A DNA stretch of 57,363 nt from Candidatus Gastranaerophilales bacterium (GTDB lineage Bacteria > Cyanobacteriota > Vampirovibrionia > Gastranaerophilales > Gastranaerophilaceae). Below the pieces are notes generated by a model. It made no database searches and was not told where the DNA came from. It was given only the letters and a program-made list of their open reading frames with translations. Positions within the stretch are counted from its first letter, which is position 1, and the number at the start of each line of letters is the position of its first letter. Below are positions 34,785 through 42,189 of this stretch, piece after piece. Both the position numbers and the translations under genes were made by a program. The stretch lies in the NCBI GenBank assembly GCA_900552525.1, contig UNSK01000008.1, positions 1 through 57,363 of the forward strand, in the 5' to 3' direction.

Positions 34785-35585
34785 ATGAAAATTTACTATA
34801 AGGCTACGTATACTTATAAAATATACAGGATGTTTTTGTCCGAATTGGAAGGGTTTGTTACAACTCTAGGTAACATTGCGCTATTGGGCTTAGAGTTTTT
34901 TAAAGGATTAAAAACCTTTCCAACAACGTACAAATCTATAATGGAGCAAGCTTCGCGTTTTGGTGTTTCATCTCTGCCTATAACATTGTCTATTGTCGGC
35001 ATGACATCTGTAATTATTGCCATGCAGATTGCGGGAGAGATGGTTAAACAGGGCGCTGGAAATTATGTTGGTATGCTTGTTTCAATTCTTATGGTAAGGG
35101 AAGAAGGTGTCATTATGGCAGGATTTGCAATAATTTCTATGATTGGTTCTTCTCTTGCATCAGAAATTGCAACAATGAAAGTTACGGAACAGATTGATGC
35201 AATAAGAGTTCTTAGGGTAAATCCGGTGTATTACCTGTTTACCCCGAGAGTTATTGCGGGAACCTTGATGATGCCGGTTGTTGTAATTGTTTCATCGCTG
35301 TTTGGTATTCTGGGCGGTGCAGTTGCTTCAAATCTGGCTTCAGGGCTTACATACAAGGCATACTTTGACTCTGTATGGTTCGGTCTGAATATGCATGATT
35401 TAAATGTGTGTATTCTAAAGTCTCTGGCGTTTGGTTTTGTAATAACATTAATAAGCTGTTCTTGCGGAATGGAAGCAAGAGATGGTGCAAAGGGGGTTGG
35501 TATTGCAACAACAAAAGCTGTTGTATGGTCTTTTGTTGCAATTGTAATACTTGATTTAATCTTTGCAGCAATGTTCTTTTATTAG
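34785..35585 (+). CDS. mlaE: MlaE-family lipid transport permease
   Basis: Inner-membrane permease of the MCE/Mla phospholipid transport machine, homologous to cyanobacterial and plastid TGD1-type proteins. From the ATG at 34785 it has 266 residues with about five hydrophobic segments. Hallmarks are the MREEGVI-like segment LMVREEGVIMAGFAIISMIGSSLASEIATMKVTEQIDAIRVLRVNP (about 100-145 region) and the late RDGAKGVGIATTKAVV. The start is uncertain because AAGG is 12 nt away. It is followed 21 nt later by the ATPase and then the MCE protein, so it is a compact mlaE-F-D operon. Confidence 0.92.
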   Translation: MKIYYKATYTYKIYRMFLSELEGFVTTLGNIALLGLEFFKGLKTFPTTYKSIMEQASRFGVSSLPITLSIVGMTSVIIAMQIAGEMVKQGAGNYVGMLVSILMVREEGVIMAGFAIISMIGSSLASEIATMKVTEQIDAIRVLRVNPVYYLFTPRVIAGTLMMPVVVIVSSLFGILGGAVASNLASGLTYKAYFDSVWFGLNMHDLNVCILKSLAFGFVITLISCSCGMEARDGAKGVGIATTKAVVWSFVAIVILDLIFAAMFFY

Positions 35586-35606
35586 TACCTGAGGGTGAAA
35601 GAAAAA

Positions 35607-36326
35607 ATGGGTATAGAAGTTAAAAACTTAATAAAATCATTCGATAAAAAAGTTATTTTAGATGATATTTCATTCAAAGTTGATGATGGAAAAATTTTAT
35701 CTATAGTAGGTTTTAGCGGCTCCGGTAAAAGTACTGTGTTAAAACTTATAAGCGGATTAATTGAAAAAGACTCTGGAGAAATAAATACTTCCGGAGGTGA
35801 TATTGCAATGGTTTTTCAGTATTCAGCGCTTTTTGATTCGCTTAACGTCTTTGATAACATATCTTTTGCTTTGCAGGAAAGAAAAGATTTGAGGGGTAAA
35901 TATACAAGAAAAGAACTTGAAAAAATAGTTGCAGAAAAACTAGAGCTGGTAGGACTTTCTGGAATTGAAGAACAATTTCCATCAGAGTTATCAGGCGGTA
36001 TGCAGAAACGTGTAAGCTTTGCCCGTGCAATTGTAACAGAACCAAAAATTATATTATATGATGAACCTACAGCGGGGCTGGATCCGATTTCTTCTACTCT
36101 TATAGAAGATTATATTGTTCGTTTGAAGAATGAAACAAATGCCGCTTCTATTGTTGTAACTCACCAGATGTCAACAATAAGAAGAACAGCCGATTCTGTT
36201 TTGATGTTGTATAATGGACATGCAGTTTTTGAAGGGACTCCTGAGGAGCTAATGGAACAAAAAACTCCATATACTAAACAGTTCGTCACTGCTTCAATCG
36301 ACGGCCCTATGAAAATGCTGGGTTAG
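35607..36326 (+). CDS. mlaF: MlaF-family ABC transporter ATPase
   Basis: ATPase of the same lipid transporter. The 239-residue protein has Walker A GFSGSGKST (about 35-43), Q-loop VFQYSALFDSL, the signature LSGGMQKRV, Walker B ILYDEPTAGLDP and switch His in VVTHQM. I start it at the ATG at 35607; a GTG four codons upstream is possible. It fits between permease and MCE protein with short gaps. Confidence 0.93.
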   Translation: MGIEVKNLIKSFDKKVILDDISFKVDDGKILSIVGFSGSGKSTVLKLISGLIEKDSGEINTSGGDIAMVFQYSALFDSLNVFDNISFALQERKDLRGKYTRKELEKIVAEKLELVGLSGIEEQFPSELSGGMQKRVSFARAIVTEPKIILYDEPTAGLDPISSTLIEDYIVRLKNETNAASIVVTHQMSTIRRTADSVLMLYNGHAVFEGTPEELMEQKTPYTKQFVTASIDGPMKMLG

Positions 36327-36368
36327 TCAAACAAAGAAATTATTATTAACAAAAAGGAAATATAACAA

Positions 36369-37724
36369 ATGAAAATGTCACCATCATTTAAAGTAGGAAT
36401 ATTAACACTTGTAGCATTGATTATACTTCTATTTACTGTTTTGTGGATAAAGGGGCGTTCTTTTTCTTCAGCAGAACGAATTGAAGTCCATTTTAAGGAT
36501 GTAAATGGAATGCGTCCGGGCTCCGGTGTTCAAATGATGGGACTCCGTGTTGGACAGGTGGAAGAAATTATACCGGTTGTTGATGGCGAATCAAGTTATG
36601 TAAAGATGAAATTTGTTATTACAGAACCGGGGATTACAATACCAAAGGCATCAATGCTGTCTATACAGCAGTCAGGGCTGATTGGCGAACAGTTTTTGGA
36701 AATCACACCGCCAAGAGTTCGTTCAGTGTTTATTCCTGTTATTGGAAAAGAGCTTTTATCAAATGATGCTCCGGTTGAGATTAAATTAGATGATAAATAT
36801 TATGATGTAGGTAATGTTAAGAAATCCCAGATAATGACTGCGAAGCTTGTTCCAGATGAGTTAAAGGACTATATAAAGACAAATTATGCTTATAAGGTAG
36901 ACTATGTGGTAAATCTTCCGGGACTTATCATACCTCACTTTATGACCGGTAAGATTGTTACAGAGGATGGAGTTAAAAAATTGAGAATCGCTCCGCTGGA
37001 TAATGCTCCGCTTCCATATCCTCAGCAAACTTCTCCATATACTATAATTGAGCCTATGAGAATTGCTGATTTTATGGATTTGCAGTACAAAGCAGCAGAA
37101 TCTTTAACAGAAACAAACCGAATTATTAATGAATTGCTGAATGATAGTATGATTGCAGAAATCAGACAGTCTGTTACTAATTTTAAAGACTTGACAGCTC
37201 AGGCAACAACTACACTTGCTAAGACTGAAAAGCTCATAGAAACTTCAAGAAACGATATAGATGCTGTTCTGTGGATGATGAGCGATGTTTCTACAAACTT
37301 TAATAAACTTGCGACTAATATCAACGGAATTATTGGAGATGAGAAGTTCAAACCGATGATGTATGATACAGCAGAATCTATTTCAAATCTTTCTAAACAG
37401 CTGACTCCAATTCTCGGGGCAGTTGATGCTAAAGCTTTTGGTGAAGACTTAAATGCAGTTATGACTAATTTGAATGAAATTTCAACTTCTGTGAACAAGA
37501 TGACAAAAGATGAAAACCTTAAGACGAAGATTGAAACTTCTATTGATAACCTTAATGTAACAATGTGCGAAGTTTCTTCAGCCCTGGAAACAATTAATGG
37601 TGAAGATGGAGATAAAGAAGGGTTAAAACAAATTGTAGAAGATACATCAGAAACAGTTGCAAACCTTAAGAAATTCTCAGAGAAATTGAATAAGAGATTT
37701 TTACTGTTCAGATTGATGTTCTAG
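36369..37724 (+). CDS. mlaD: MCE/MlaD-domain lipid-binding protein
   Basis: Membrane-anchored periplasmic protein of 451 residues: one N-terminal transmembrane helix (about 8-27), an MCE beta-barrel domain (about 36-115, with VNGMRPGSGVQMMGLRVGQVEEI and SGLIGEQFLEITPP), then a long region ending in repeated helical segments (about 235-440) that could form a coiled shaft across the periplasm. Together with the two upstream genes it should move phospholipids between inner and outer membrane. No MlaB STAS protein and no MlaC carrier is encoded nearby. Confidence 0.9.
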   Translation: MKMSPSFKVGILTLVALIILLFTVLWIKGRSFSSAERIEVHFKDVNGMRPGSGVQMMGLRVGQVEEIIPVVDGESSYVKMKFVITEPGITIPKASMLSIQQSGLIGEQFLEITPPRVRSVFIPVIGKELLSNDAPVEIKLDDKYYDVGNVKKSQIMTAKLVPDELKDYIKTNYAYKVDYVVNLPGLIIPHFMTGKIVTEDGVKKLRIAPLDNAPLPYPQQTSPYTIIEPMRIADFMDLQYKAAESLTETNRIINELLNDSMIAEIRQSVTNFKDLTAQATTTLAKTEKLIETSRNDIDAVLWMMSDVSTNFNKLATNINGIIGDEKFKPMMYDTAESISNLSKQLTPILGAVDAKAFGEDLNAVMTNLNEISTSVNKMTKDENLKTKIETSIDNLNVTMCEVSSALETINGEDGDKEGLKQIVEDTSETVANLKKFSEKLNKRFLLFRLMF

Positions 37725-37736
37725 GGTTAAATGTGA

Positions 37737-37773
37737 AAATTGGTTATGAAGACTTGGGCTTCATAACCAATTT
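37737..37773. terminator. Bidirectional terminator after mlaD
   Basis: A perfect 15-bp stem (37737-37751 with 37759-37773) with a 7-nt loop. It lies 13 nt after the mlaD stop and also forms the last codons of the convergent helix-turn-helix gene. Confidence 0.7.
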
Positions 37774-37938
37774 ATAGGTTTCGATTTCAAGCGCATTTGC
37801 TATAGCATCAAGTTTATCCCAACGCGGAATTTTCTTGCCGCACTCGATTTCAGACAAATAGTCTGTTGAGATATCTTTCTCATATGCTAATACGAGATTT
37901 CGTTTAATATATGTCAAATATTTCAAAAATAACTCCAC
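37744..37938 (-). CDS. XRE-family helix-turn-helix protein, shortened at the N-terminus
   Basis: Protein of 64 residues related to the neighbour at 37967. The recognition part ISTDYLSEIECGKKIPRWDKLDAIANALEIETYKLV aligns well with the paralogue, but the first helix region (KYLTYIKRNLVLAYEK) is degenerate and several residues are missing upstream. A stop codon lies directly before the GTG start. The last nine codons overlap the terminator hairpin. It may be a functional small repressor, a decoy, or a decaying copy. Confidence 0.6.
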   Translation of the reverse strand: MELFLKYLTYIKRNLVLAYEKDISTDYLSEIECGKKIPRWDKLDAIANALEIETYKLVMKPKSS

Positions 37939-37966
37939 TTAATTATGATGAAGTAATAGTTGATGA

Positions 37967-38182
37967 CTAGTTGCGAATAAAAAATTTATAAACATCTATG
38001 TCTAATGCTTCCGCAATTTTTATCAAACGTTTAATGCTTGGAGTTTTTTTCCCACGCTCAATTTCTGACAAATAATCTTTCGAAATACCAGAAATTTCAC
38101 TAAGTTTTTCTTGAGTGAGATTTTTCAGACTTCGAAAATACTTTATATTGTTAATAAGTATTTCTATAGTGCTATTTGCCAT
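37967..38182 (-). CDS. XRE-family helix-turn-helix regulator
   Basis: Complete single-domain regulator of 71 residues. The five-helix XRE fold is clear: LINNIKYFRSLKNLTQEKLSEISG, then ISKDYLSEIERGKKTPSIKRLIKIAEALDID. It is 28 nt upstream of its shortened paralogue and divergent from the nucleoside phosphorylase gene. Targets are unknown; single-domain XRE proteins usually bind palindromes as dimers. Confidence 0.85.
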   Translation of the reverse strand: MANSTIEILINNIKYFRSLKNLTQEKLSEISGISKDYLSEIERGKKTPSIKRLIKIAEALDIDVYKFFIRN

Positions 38183-38322
38183 ACAAAAATTTTAGTAATT
38201 ATTTGCTTTTAATGTAACAGGCAAATAGCACTATTTAGATATTTAGTTTTGTAAACAATCGTGATGAAAATGTTTTTAGGTGTTATGTTTGTTGTAGAAT
38301 ACCTTTTGGGAGATTTAGTGTG

Positions 38323-39126
38323 ATGTTAGATAGTGCAGTAAAATTTATTGAGGAAAAAATAGGAGATTTTAAACCTGAGATTGGTATAATACTTGGTTCT
38401 GGGCTTGGTGATTTAGCAGATGAGTTCTGTAAAATTTCTATTCCATATTCGGAAATTCCAGGATTTGAAACTTCTACAATTTCGGGACATAAGAGCAGAC
38501 TTGTATTTGCAGAAATTAACGGCAAGAATGTTGTTATGATGCAGGGACGTTTTCATTTTTATGAAGGACATCCAATACAAAAAGTTGTATTCCCTGTGAA
38601 AGTTATGAAGAAAATCGGAGTTAAGACTCTAATTGTTACAAATGCTGCGGGTGGAGTTAATGCTGATTTTAAGCCTGCTGATTTGATGATTATAACAGAC
38701 CATATTAATCATATGGGAGTAAATCCCCTTATAGGGCCAAATGACGCTTCTATGGGAGAAAGATTTCCTGATATGAGTGAAGTTTATTCTAAAGAGTATG
38801 TGGAACTTGCAGAAAAAGTCGGCAAAAAACTTGGGATTGATTTACAAAAAGGTGTTTATATAGCACTTACCGGCCCTTCATATGAAACTCCTGCCGAGGT
38901 GAAAATGGCTAGAATTCTAGGTGCTGATGCTGTGGGGATGTCTACTGTACCGGAGGCAATTACAGCTTCCTGGGCAGGGATGAAAGTTATAGGGTTAAGC
39001 TGTATATGTAATTCAGCTGCCGGCGTAAGCACTGTAGGACTTTCACATGCTGATGTTATTGAAGCCGCAGGAGCCGCAAAAGAAAAGTTTAAAAAATTGG
39101 TAAAAGAAATTATAAGAGAACTATGA
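38323..39126 (+). CDS. punA: Purine nucleoside phosphorylase
   Basis: Splits purine (deoxy)ribonucleosides with phosphate for salvage. The 267-residue protein belongs to the trimeric class: IILGSGLGDLADE (phosphate loop, about 22-34), GRFHFYEGHP, VTNAAGGVN, and LTGPSYETPAEVKM followed by GADAVGMSTVPEAI. I start it at the ATG at 38323, 10 nt after GGGAG. It overlaps the S4 protein gene by 4 nt, suggesting an operon of three (PNP, RqcP-like, YjbQ). Confidence 0.93.
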   Translation: MLDSAVKFIEEKIGDFKPEIGIILGSGLGDLADEFCKISIPYSEIPGFETSTISGHKSRLVFAEINGKNVVMMQGRFHFYEGHPIQKVVFPVKVMKKIGVKTLIVTNAAGGVNADFKPADLMIITDHINHMGVNPLIGPNDASMGERFPDMSEVYSKEYVELAEKVGKKLGIDLQKGVYIALTGPSYETPAEVKMARILGADAVGMSTVPEAITASWAGMKVIGLSCICNSAAGVSTVGLSHADVIEAAGAAKEKFKKLVKEIIREL

Positions 39127-39371
39127 GATTAGATAAATTTTTAAAAGTTTCAAGATTAATTAAGAGAAGAACTGTTGCAAACACTGTTTCTGAAATGGGT
39201 CGTGTGCTTGTTAATGGCAATCCTGCAAAACCGGCTAAACAGCTGAAAATTGGTGATGTTATTGAAATTGAGTATTCAAACAGAGTGGAAAAAGTGGAAG
39301 TAATTGTTATTCCAACGGGAAATGTAAGCGTACAGGAAGCATCGAGCCTGTACAAAGTTATAGAGGAGTAA
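39123..39371 (+). CDS. S4 RNA-binding protein, RqcP/Hsp15-like
   Basis: S4-domain protein of 82 residues: MRLDKFLKVSRLIKRRTVANTVSEMGRVLVNG is the classic S4 RNA-binding motif over residues 1-32, followed by KPAKQLKIGDVIEIEY. Short S4 proteins of this type (RqcP/YabO, Hsp15) act in rescue of stalled ribosomes by assisting C-terminal tailing of nascent chains. Translationally coupled to the phosphorylase (4-nt overlap). Its exact group needs a tree. Confidence 0.88.
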   Translation: MRLDKFLKVSRLIKRRTVANTVSEMGRVLVNGNPAKPAKQLKIGDVIEIEYSNRVEKVEVIVIPTGNVSVQEASSLYKVIEE

Positions 39372-39373
39372 AT

Positions 39374-39790
39374 ATGCCTGTAATAAATGAACATTTTACA
39401 ATAAATACACAGGGAAATAATGATATTATAAATATAACAAAACATGTTCAGAATTGTGTTTACCAGCACGAACTTAAGGATGCCCTAGTTTGTGTATCAA
39501 TTCAAGGCAGTACATCTGCTGTTACAACTATTGAATATGAAACGGGGCTTATACAGGATTTAAAAGAGGCTCTTGAAAGAATTGCTCCAACAGGTGCGGA
39601 GTATCATCATGATGAAATCTGGCACGATGGTAACGGTTACGCTCATGTCCGTGCTGCAATTGTTGGGAGCTCTGTTAATATAGCTTTAAAAGACGGACTT
39701 TTGAATTTAGGCACCTGGCAGCAAGTTGTATTGCTGGATTTTGATAATAAACAGCGCTCTAGAAATATAACAGTGCAGATTTTGTATTAA
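39374..39790 (+). CDS. YjbQ/UPF0047-family protein
   Basis: Protein of 138 residues in the YjbQ family, some members of which have weak thiamine-phosphate synthase activity. The conserved pattern includes GSTSAVTTIEYE (46-57), EYHHDEIWHDGNGYAHVRAAIVGSS (about 78-102, with HH, H and H metal-type ligands) and LGTWQQVVLLDFDN. It lies 2 nt after the S4 gene in the same operon. The physiological role of the family is not settled. Confidence 0.9.
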   Translation: MPVINEHFTINTQGNNDIINITKHVQNCVYQHELKDALVCVSIQGSTSAVTTIEYETGLIQDLKEALERIAPTGAEYHHDEIWHDGNGYAHVRAAIVGSSVNIALKDGLLNLGTWQQVVLLDFDNKQRSRNITVQILY

Positions 39791-39795
39791 AATTA

Positions 39796-40686
39796 TTAAG
39801 ATTTATTCATTTTATATAATTTATCAACAACAACAAACCTAAAGTTTGCCAGTTTATCATCAGGGTTTCTGTCAGGATGAACTTTTAGAACAAGTTCTCT
39901 GTATACTTTTTTATCACCATTATGGAGTTTTTTAATATTTTCCGGTGACGTTTTTAGAAGTTTTGCCAGAAGTTCCTTGTAGTTATTTAGTTCTTCTTTA
40001 GAAAGTGACTTTTTTACAAGTTCATCAATTTCTTTTATTTGTGCTTCTGAAAATTCCTTGAAAAAGTCACGGTTTGAATGCTCTTTGGTTTTTTGTGATG
40101 TTGTTCTTTTGAAGGTTTCATTCTCTCTTCTTATTTTTTCACGCATATCTTCATAAGCTTTTTTAGTTTTTTGTGATGATTTTTTAAAATCTTCTTTCAT
40201 TGTGTTTAAATTTTCGTAAAATTGCCGATTTTTTTCTTTAAATTCTTTTTCCCAATTGTGCATCTCTTCATACATTTTTTTGTATTCAGCCTCCCAATCG
40301 TATGTTTTATAAGATGTGTTTTTGAAAAAAGTCTTGTCATATTTTTTTCTGGTTTCTTCAAATTCTTTGTCAATTTTATCAAAAATTTTTTTCCATTCCT
40401 CTAAATCTTTCATGCTTTTTTCAAATTCTTTTTTTTGAGCTTCTTCAAACTCTCGTGACATTTTTTCTAAATCAGCAATAATTTTTTTTCTTCTGTTATG
40501 TCTGTATATCAATCCGCCGATAACAAATGATGCAATTGCAGCGCTTGTGATAGAATATGCTGTTCTATGATTTTTCTTGTTATTCTTTGGGGTATCTGAT
40601 GCGGGTGTATCTTGTATTATATGTTTTTCAGAAACAGTTTGTTTGAAATTTGGTTTTAAAATTGGAATTGAAATATTATTATGCAT
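39796..40686 (-). CDS. Membrane-anchored coiled-coil protein with C-terminal J-like domain
   Basis: I start it at the ATG at 40686 behind GGGGAC (296 residues). The N-terminus MHNNISIPILKPNFKQTVSEK is followed by one hydrophobic helix (about residues 40-57), then about 150 residues of highly charged Lys/Glu coiled coil (repeats of EFEExxKKxFE). The C-terminus has a J-domain-like element with KVYRELVLKVHPDRNPDDKLANF, including the HPD triad that stimulates Hsp70 ATPase. J domains are usually N-terminal, so the C-terminal place is unusual. The PNFK element recalls other unknown proteins here. Likely recruits DnaK to a membrane site (inference). Confidence 0.7.
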   Translation of the reverse strand: MHNNISIPILKPNFKQTVSEKHIIQDTPASDTPKNNKKNHRTAYSITSAAIASFVIGGLIYRHNRRKKIIADLEKMSREFEEAQKKEFEKSMKDLEEWKKIFDKIDKEFEETRKKYDKTFFKNTSYKTYDWEAEYKKMYEEMHNWEKEFKEKNRQFYENLNTMKEDFKKSSQKTKKAYEDMREKIRRENETFKRTTSQKTKEHSNRDFFKEFSEAQIKEIDELVKKSLSKEELNNYKELLAKLLKTSPENIKKLHNGDKKVYRELVLKVHPDRNPDDKLANFRFVVVDKLYKMNKS

Positions 40687-40783
40687 AATTATGTCCCCAA
40701 AATTATTAAAACACGTAAAATACATTTTTGTTTTTTTTACAAAAATTGTTACAATCTGTAAGAAAATGTGGTACTATAAATTT

Positions 40784-41497
40784 ATGTTAAATCTATACAT
40801 CACATCATCAAACCGCCGCGAGGGTAAGACTTTTTTGACAGCAGGACTTGCTGCAACAATGCAAAGTCTTGGATACTCAACAACTGTTTATAAGCCGATT
40901 CAAACAAACGGGATTGAACGTAACGGTTTTATGCAGTCACCTGATTTAACTTATGTAAAAACAATTGATCCATATATCAACACTCATTTTTCTTATTTGT
41001 ATAAATCTGATTTAGAACCGCTTATAGCATCTGAACTTGAAAATGAACCGATTGATGTAGAGCTTATTTCAAGAGAGTATGGAAGGATTTCAAGCACATC
41101 CGACTGTACACTGCTCGATGGTGACTGCGGAATTTTAAGCCCGATTGCTCCTGCTGTTCAGACAGCTGATCTGGTAAAAAAACTCCAACTTCCGCTCCTG
41201 TTTGTGGTTACACCACGTGAGGATTCTATTAATGATACACTTCTTTCTATTTATACTGCTCAGGAAAAAGGGCTGGAAATAAGAGGTGTGGTTATAAATA
41301 ATATTAAGGATGATTGTCCGAAAAATCTATTAAATGCTATTCCGAGGGTAATAGAGGAGTATACTAATATTAAAATACTTGGTCTAATATCACATATTGA
41401 AGGGAAAATATCTCCGGAAGATTTAATAACAAGTATCCTTAATGGAGTTGATATTGAAAGTATTTTTAATGTAAAGATTGAAAAACTGGAATTATGA
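40784..41497 (+). CDS. Divergent dethiobiotin synthetase (BioD)-like ATPase
   Basis: From the ATG at 40784 the protein has 237 residues. It follows the BioD layout: P-loop SSNRREGKTFLTAGLA (about 7-22), VYKPIQTNG, the central LLDGDCGILSPIA where BioD has an EGAGG-type loop, and LQLPLLFVVTPREDSINDTLLS. In typical BioD the P-loop reads GTxTxVGKT, and here the Thr residues are gone (REGKT). It may still make dethiobiotin or may use another carboxy substrate. The next gene rsmD overlaps it by 4 nt. A TGTGG-TACTAT extended -10 lies just before the start. Confidence 0.75.
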   Translation: MLNLYITSSNRREGKTFLTAGLAATMQSLGYSTTVYKPIQTNGIERNGFMQSPDLTYVKTIDPYINTHFSYLYKSDLEPLIASELENEPIDVELISREYGRISSTSDCTLLDGDCGILSPIAPAVQTADLVKKLQLPLLFVVTPREDSINDTLLSIYTAQEKGLEIRGVVINNIKDDCPKNLLNAIPRVIEEYTNIKILGLISHIEGKISPEDLITSILNGVDIESIFNVKIEKLEL

Positions 41498-42024
41498 TAA
41501 TTACTGCCGGAATCTATAAAGGGAGAAAAATTACTGCTCCTGACGAAAATATTACAAGACCTACTTTATCAAAAGTCAGGATGGGAGTTTTTAATACTTT
41601 ATATTCAATACTTGGAGATTTTGAGGGTAAATCTTTTCTTGATGTTTTTGGCGGCTCGGGGGTAATGGGGTTGGAGGCTCTTTCGCGCGGATTTGAGGGT
41701 GTAACTGTTTTCGAGAAAAACAGAAAAGCGGCAGAGATTATAAGAAAAAATTATAACCAGCTCGGGTTGAAACCTGATTTAAAAATAGGAGATAGCTCTA
41801 AATTAATAACCAGACTGGATAAGGTTTATGATGTAGTATATATCGATCCCCCATATATGAGTAACTTATATGAGAGTATCCTAAAAAATGTAACCGGAGG
41901 AATTATAGTAGTAGAGGGAATAAAAGATATTGGCTTTGAAGGGTTAGAACTCATTAAAACGAAAAACTACGGCGATAAATCTATTAATTACCTTAAAAAC
42001 ATATCGTTTTTCAATGATTTGTAA
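41494..42024 (+). CDS. rsmD: 16S rRNA (guanine(966)-N2)-methyltransferase
   Basis: AdoMet-dependent rRNA methylase of 176 residues. The N-terminal AGIYKGRKI...TRPTLSKVRMGVFNTL, AdoMet motif FLDVFGGSGVMGLEALSRG (about 48-66) and catalytic DPPY (about 117-120) match RsmD. Overlaps the BioD-like gene by 4 nt, so it is translated from the same mRNA. The C-terminal part is slightly short for the family but the core is complete. Confidence 0.92.
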   Translation: MIITAGIYKGRKITAPDENITRPTLSKVRMGVFNTLYSILGDFEGKSFLDVFGGSGVMGLEALSRGFEGVTVFEKNRKAAEIIRKNYNQLGLKPDLKIGDSSKLITRLDKVYDVVYIDPPYMSNLYESILKNVTGGIIVVEGIKDIGFEGLELIKTKNYGDKSINYLKNISFFNDL

Positions 42025-42111
42025 ATTTTTGTAACACTTGTCTAATATATTTGTTATAAATTTTTAATTCTGTGGAATTAAGAAAATATAGGATATGAAA
42101 CGAGGATAATT

Positions 42112-42189
42112 ATGCAAGGAAGTTACAAAAAATCAGTGAAAACGCCCTGTATAATAGTAGGGGGGGGGAGGCTAAAACGCTCTCTATGA
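42112..42189 (+). CDS. Upstream reading frame with phase-variable G tract
   Basis: An ATG at 42112 sits 5 nt after GAGGA, the best ribosome-binding site of this locus. The 25-codon frame (MQGSYKKSVKTPCIIV, then three Gly) runs through nine Gs at 42160-42168 and stops at TGA 42187-42189, overlapping the autotransporter ATG as ATGA. One extra G (or two fewer) would join it in frame to the autotransporter, giving an N-terminal extension before the signal peptide. One fewer (or two extra) would stop it at a TAA just after the tract. The tract length therefore sets three translation states. Confidence 0.7.
   Translation: MQGSYKKSVKTPCIIVGGGRLKRSL
42160..42168 (+). repeat. Poly-G tract (9 G)
   Basis: Nine consecutive G residues lie between the leader ATG at 42112 and the autotransporter ATG at 42186. 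I see no other G or C run of this length in the AT-rich window. Such tracts change length by slipped-strand mispairing. Confidence 0.95.

Noticed and set aside
40577..40783. N-terminal extension of the BioD-like protein from 40577
   Set aside because: It is antisense to the J-domain gene start and lies upstream of a good -10; the P-loop begins naturally after the ATG at 40784.
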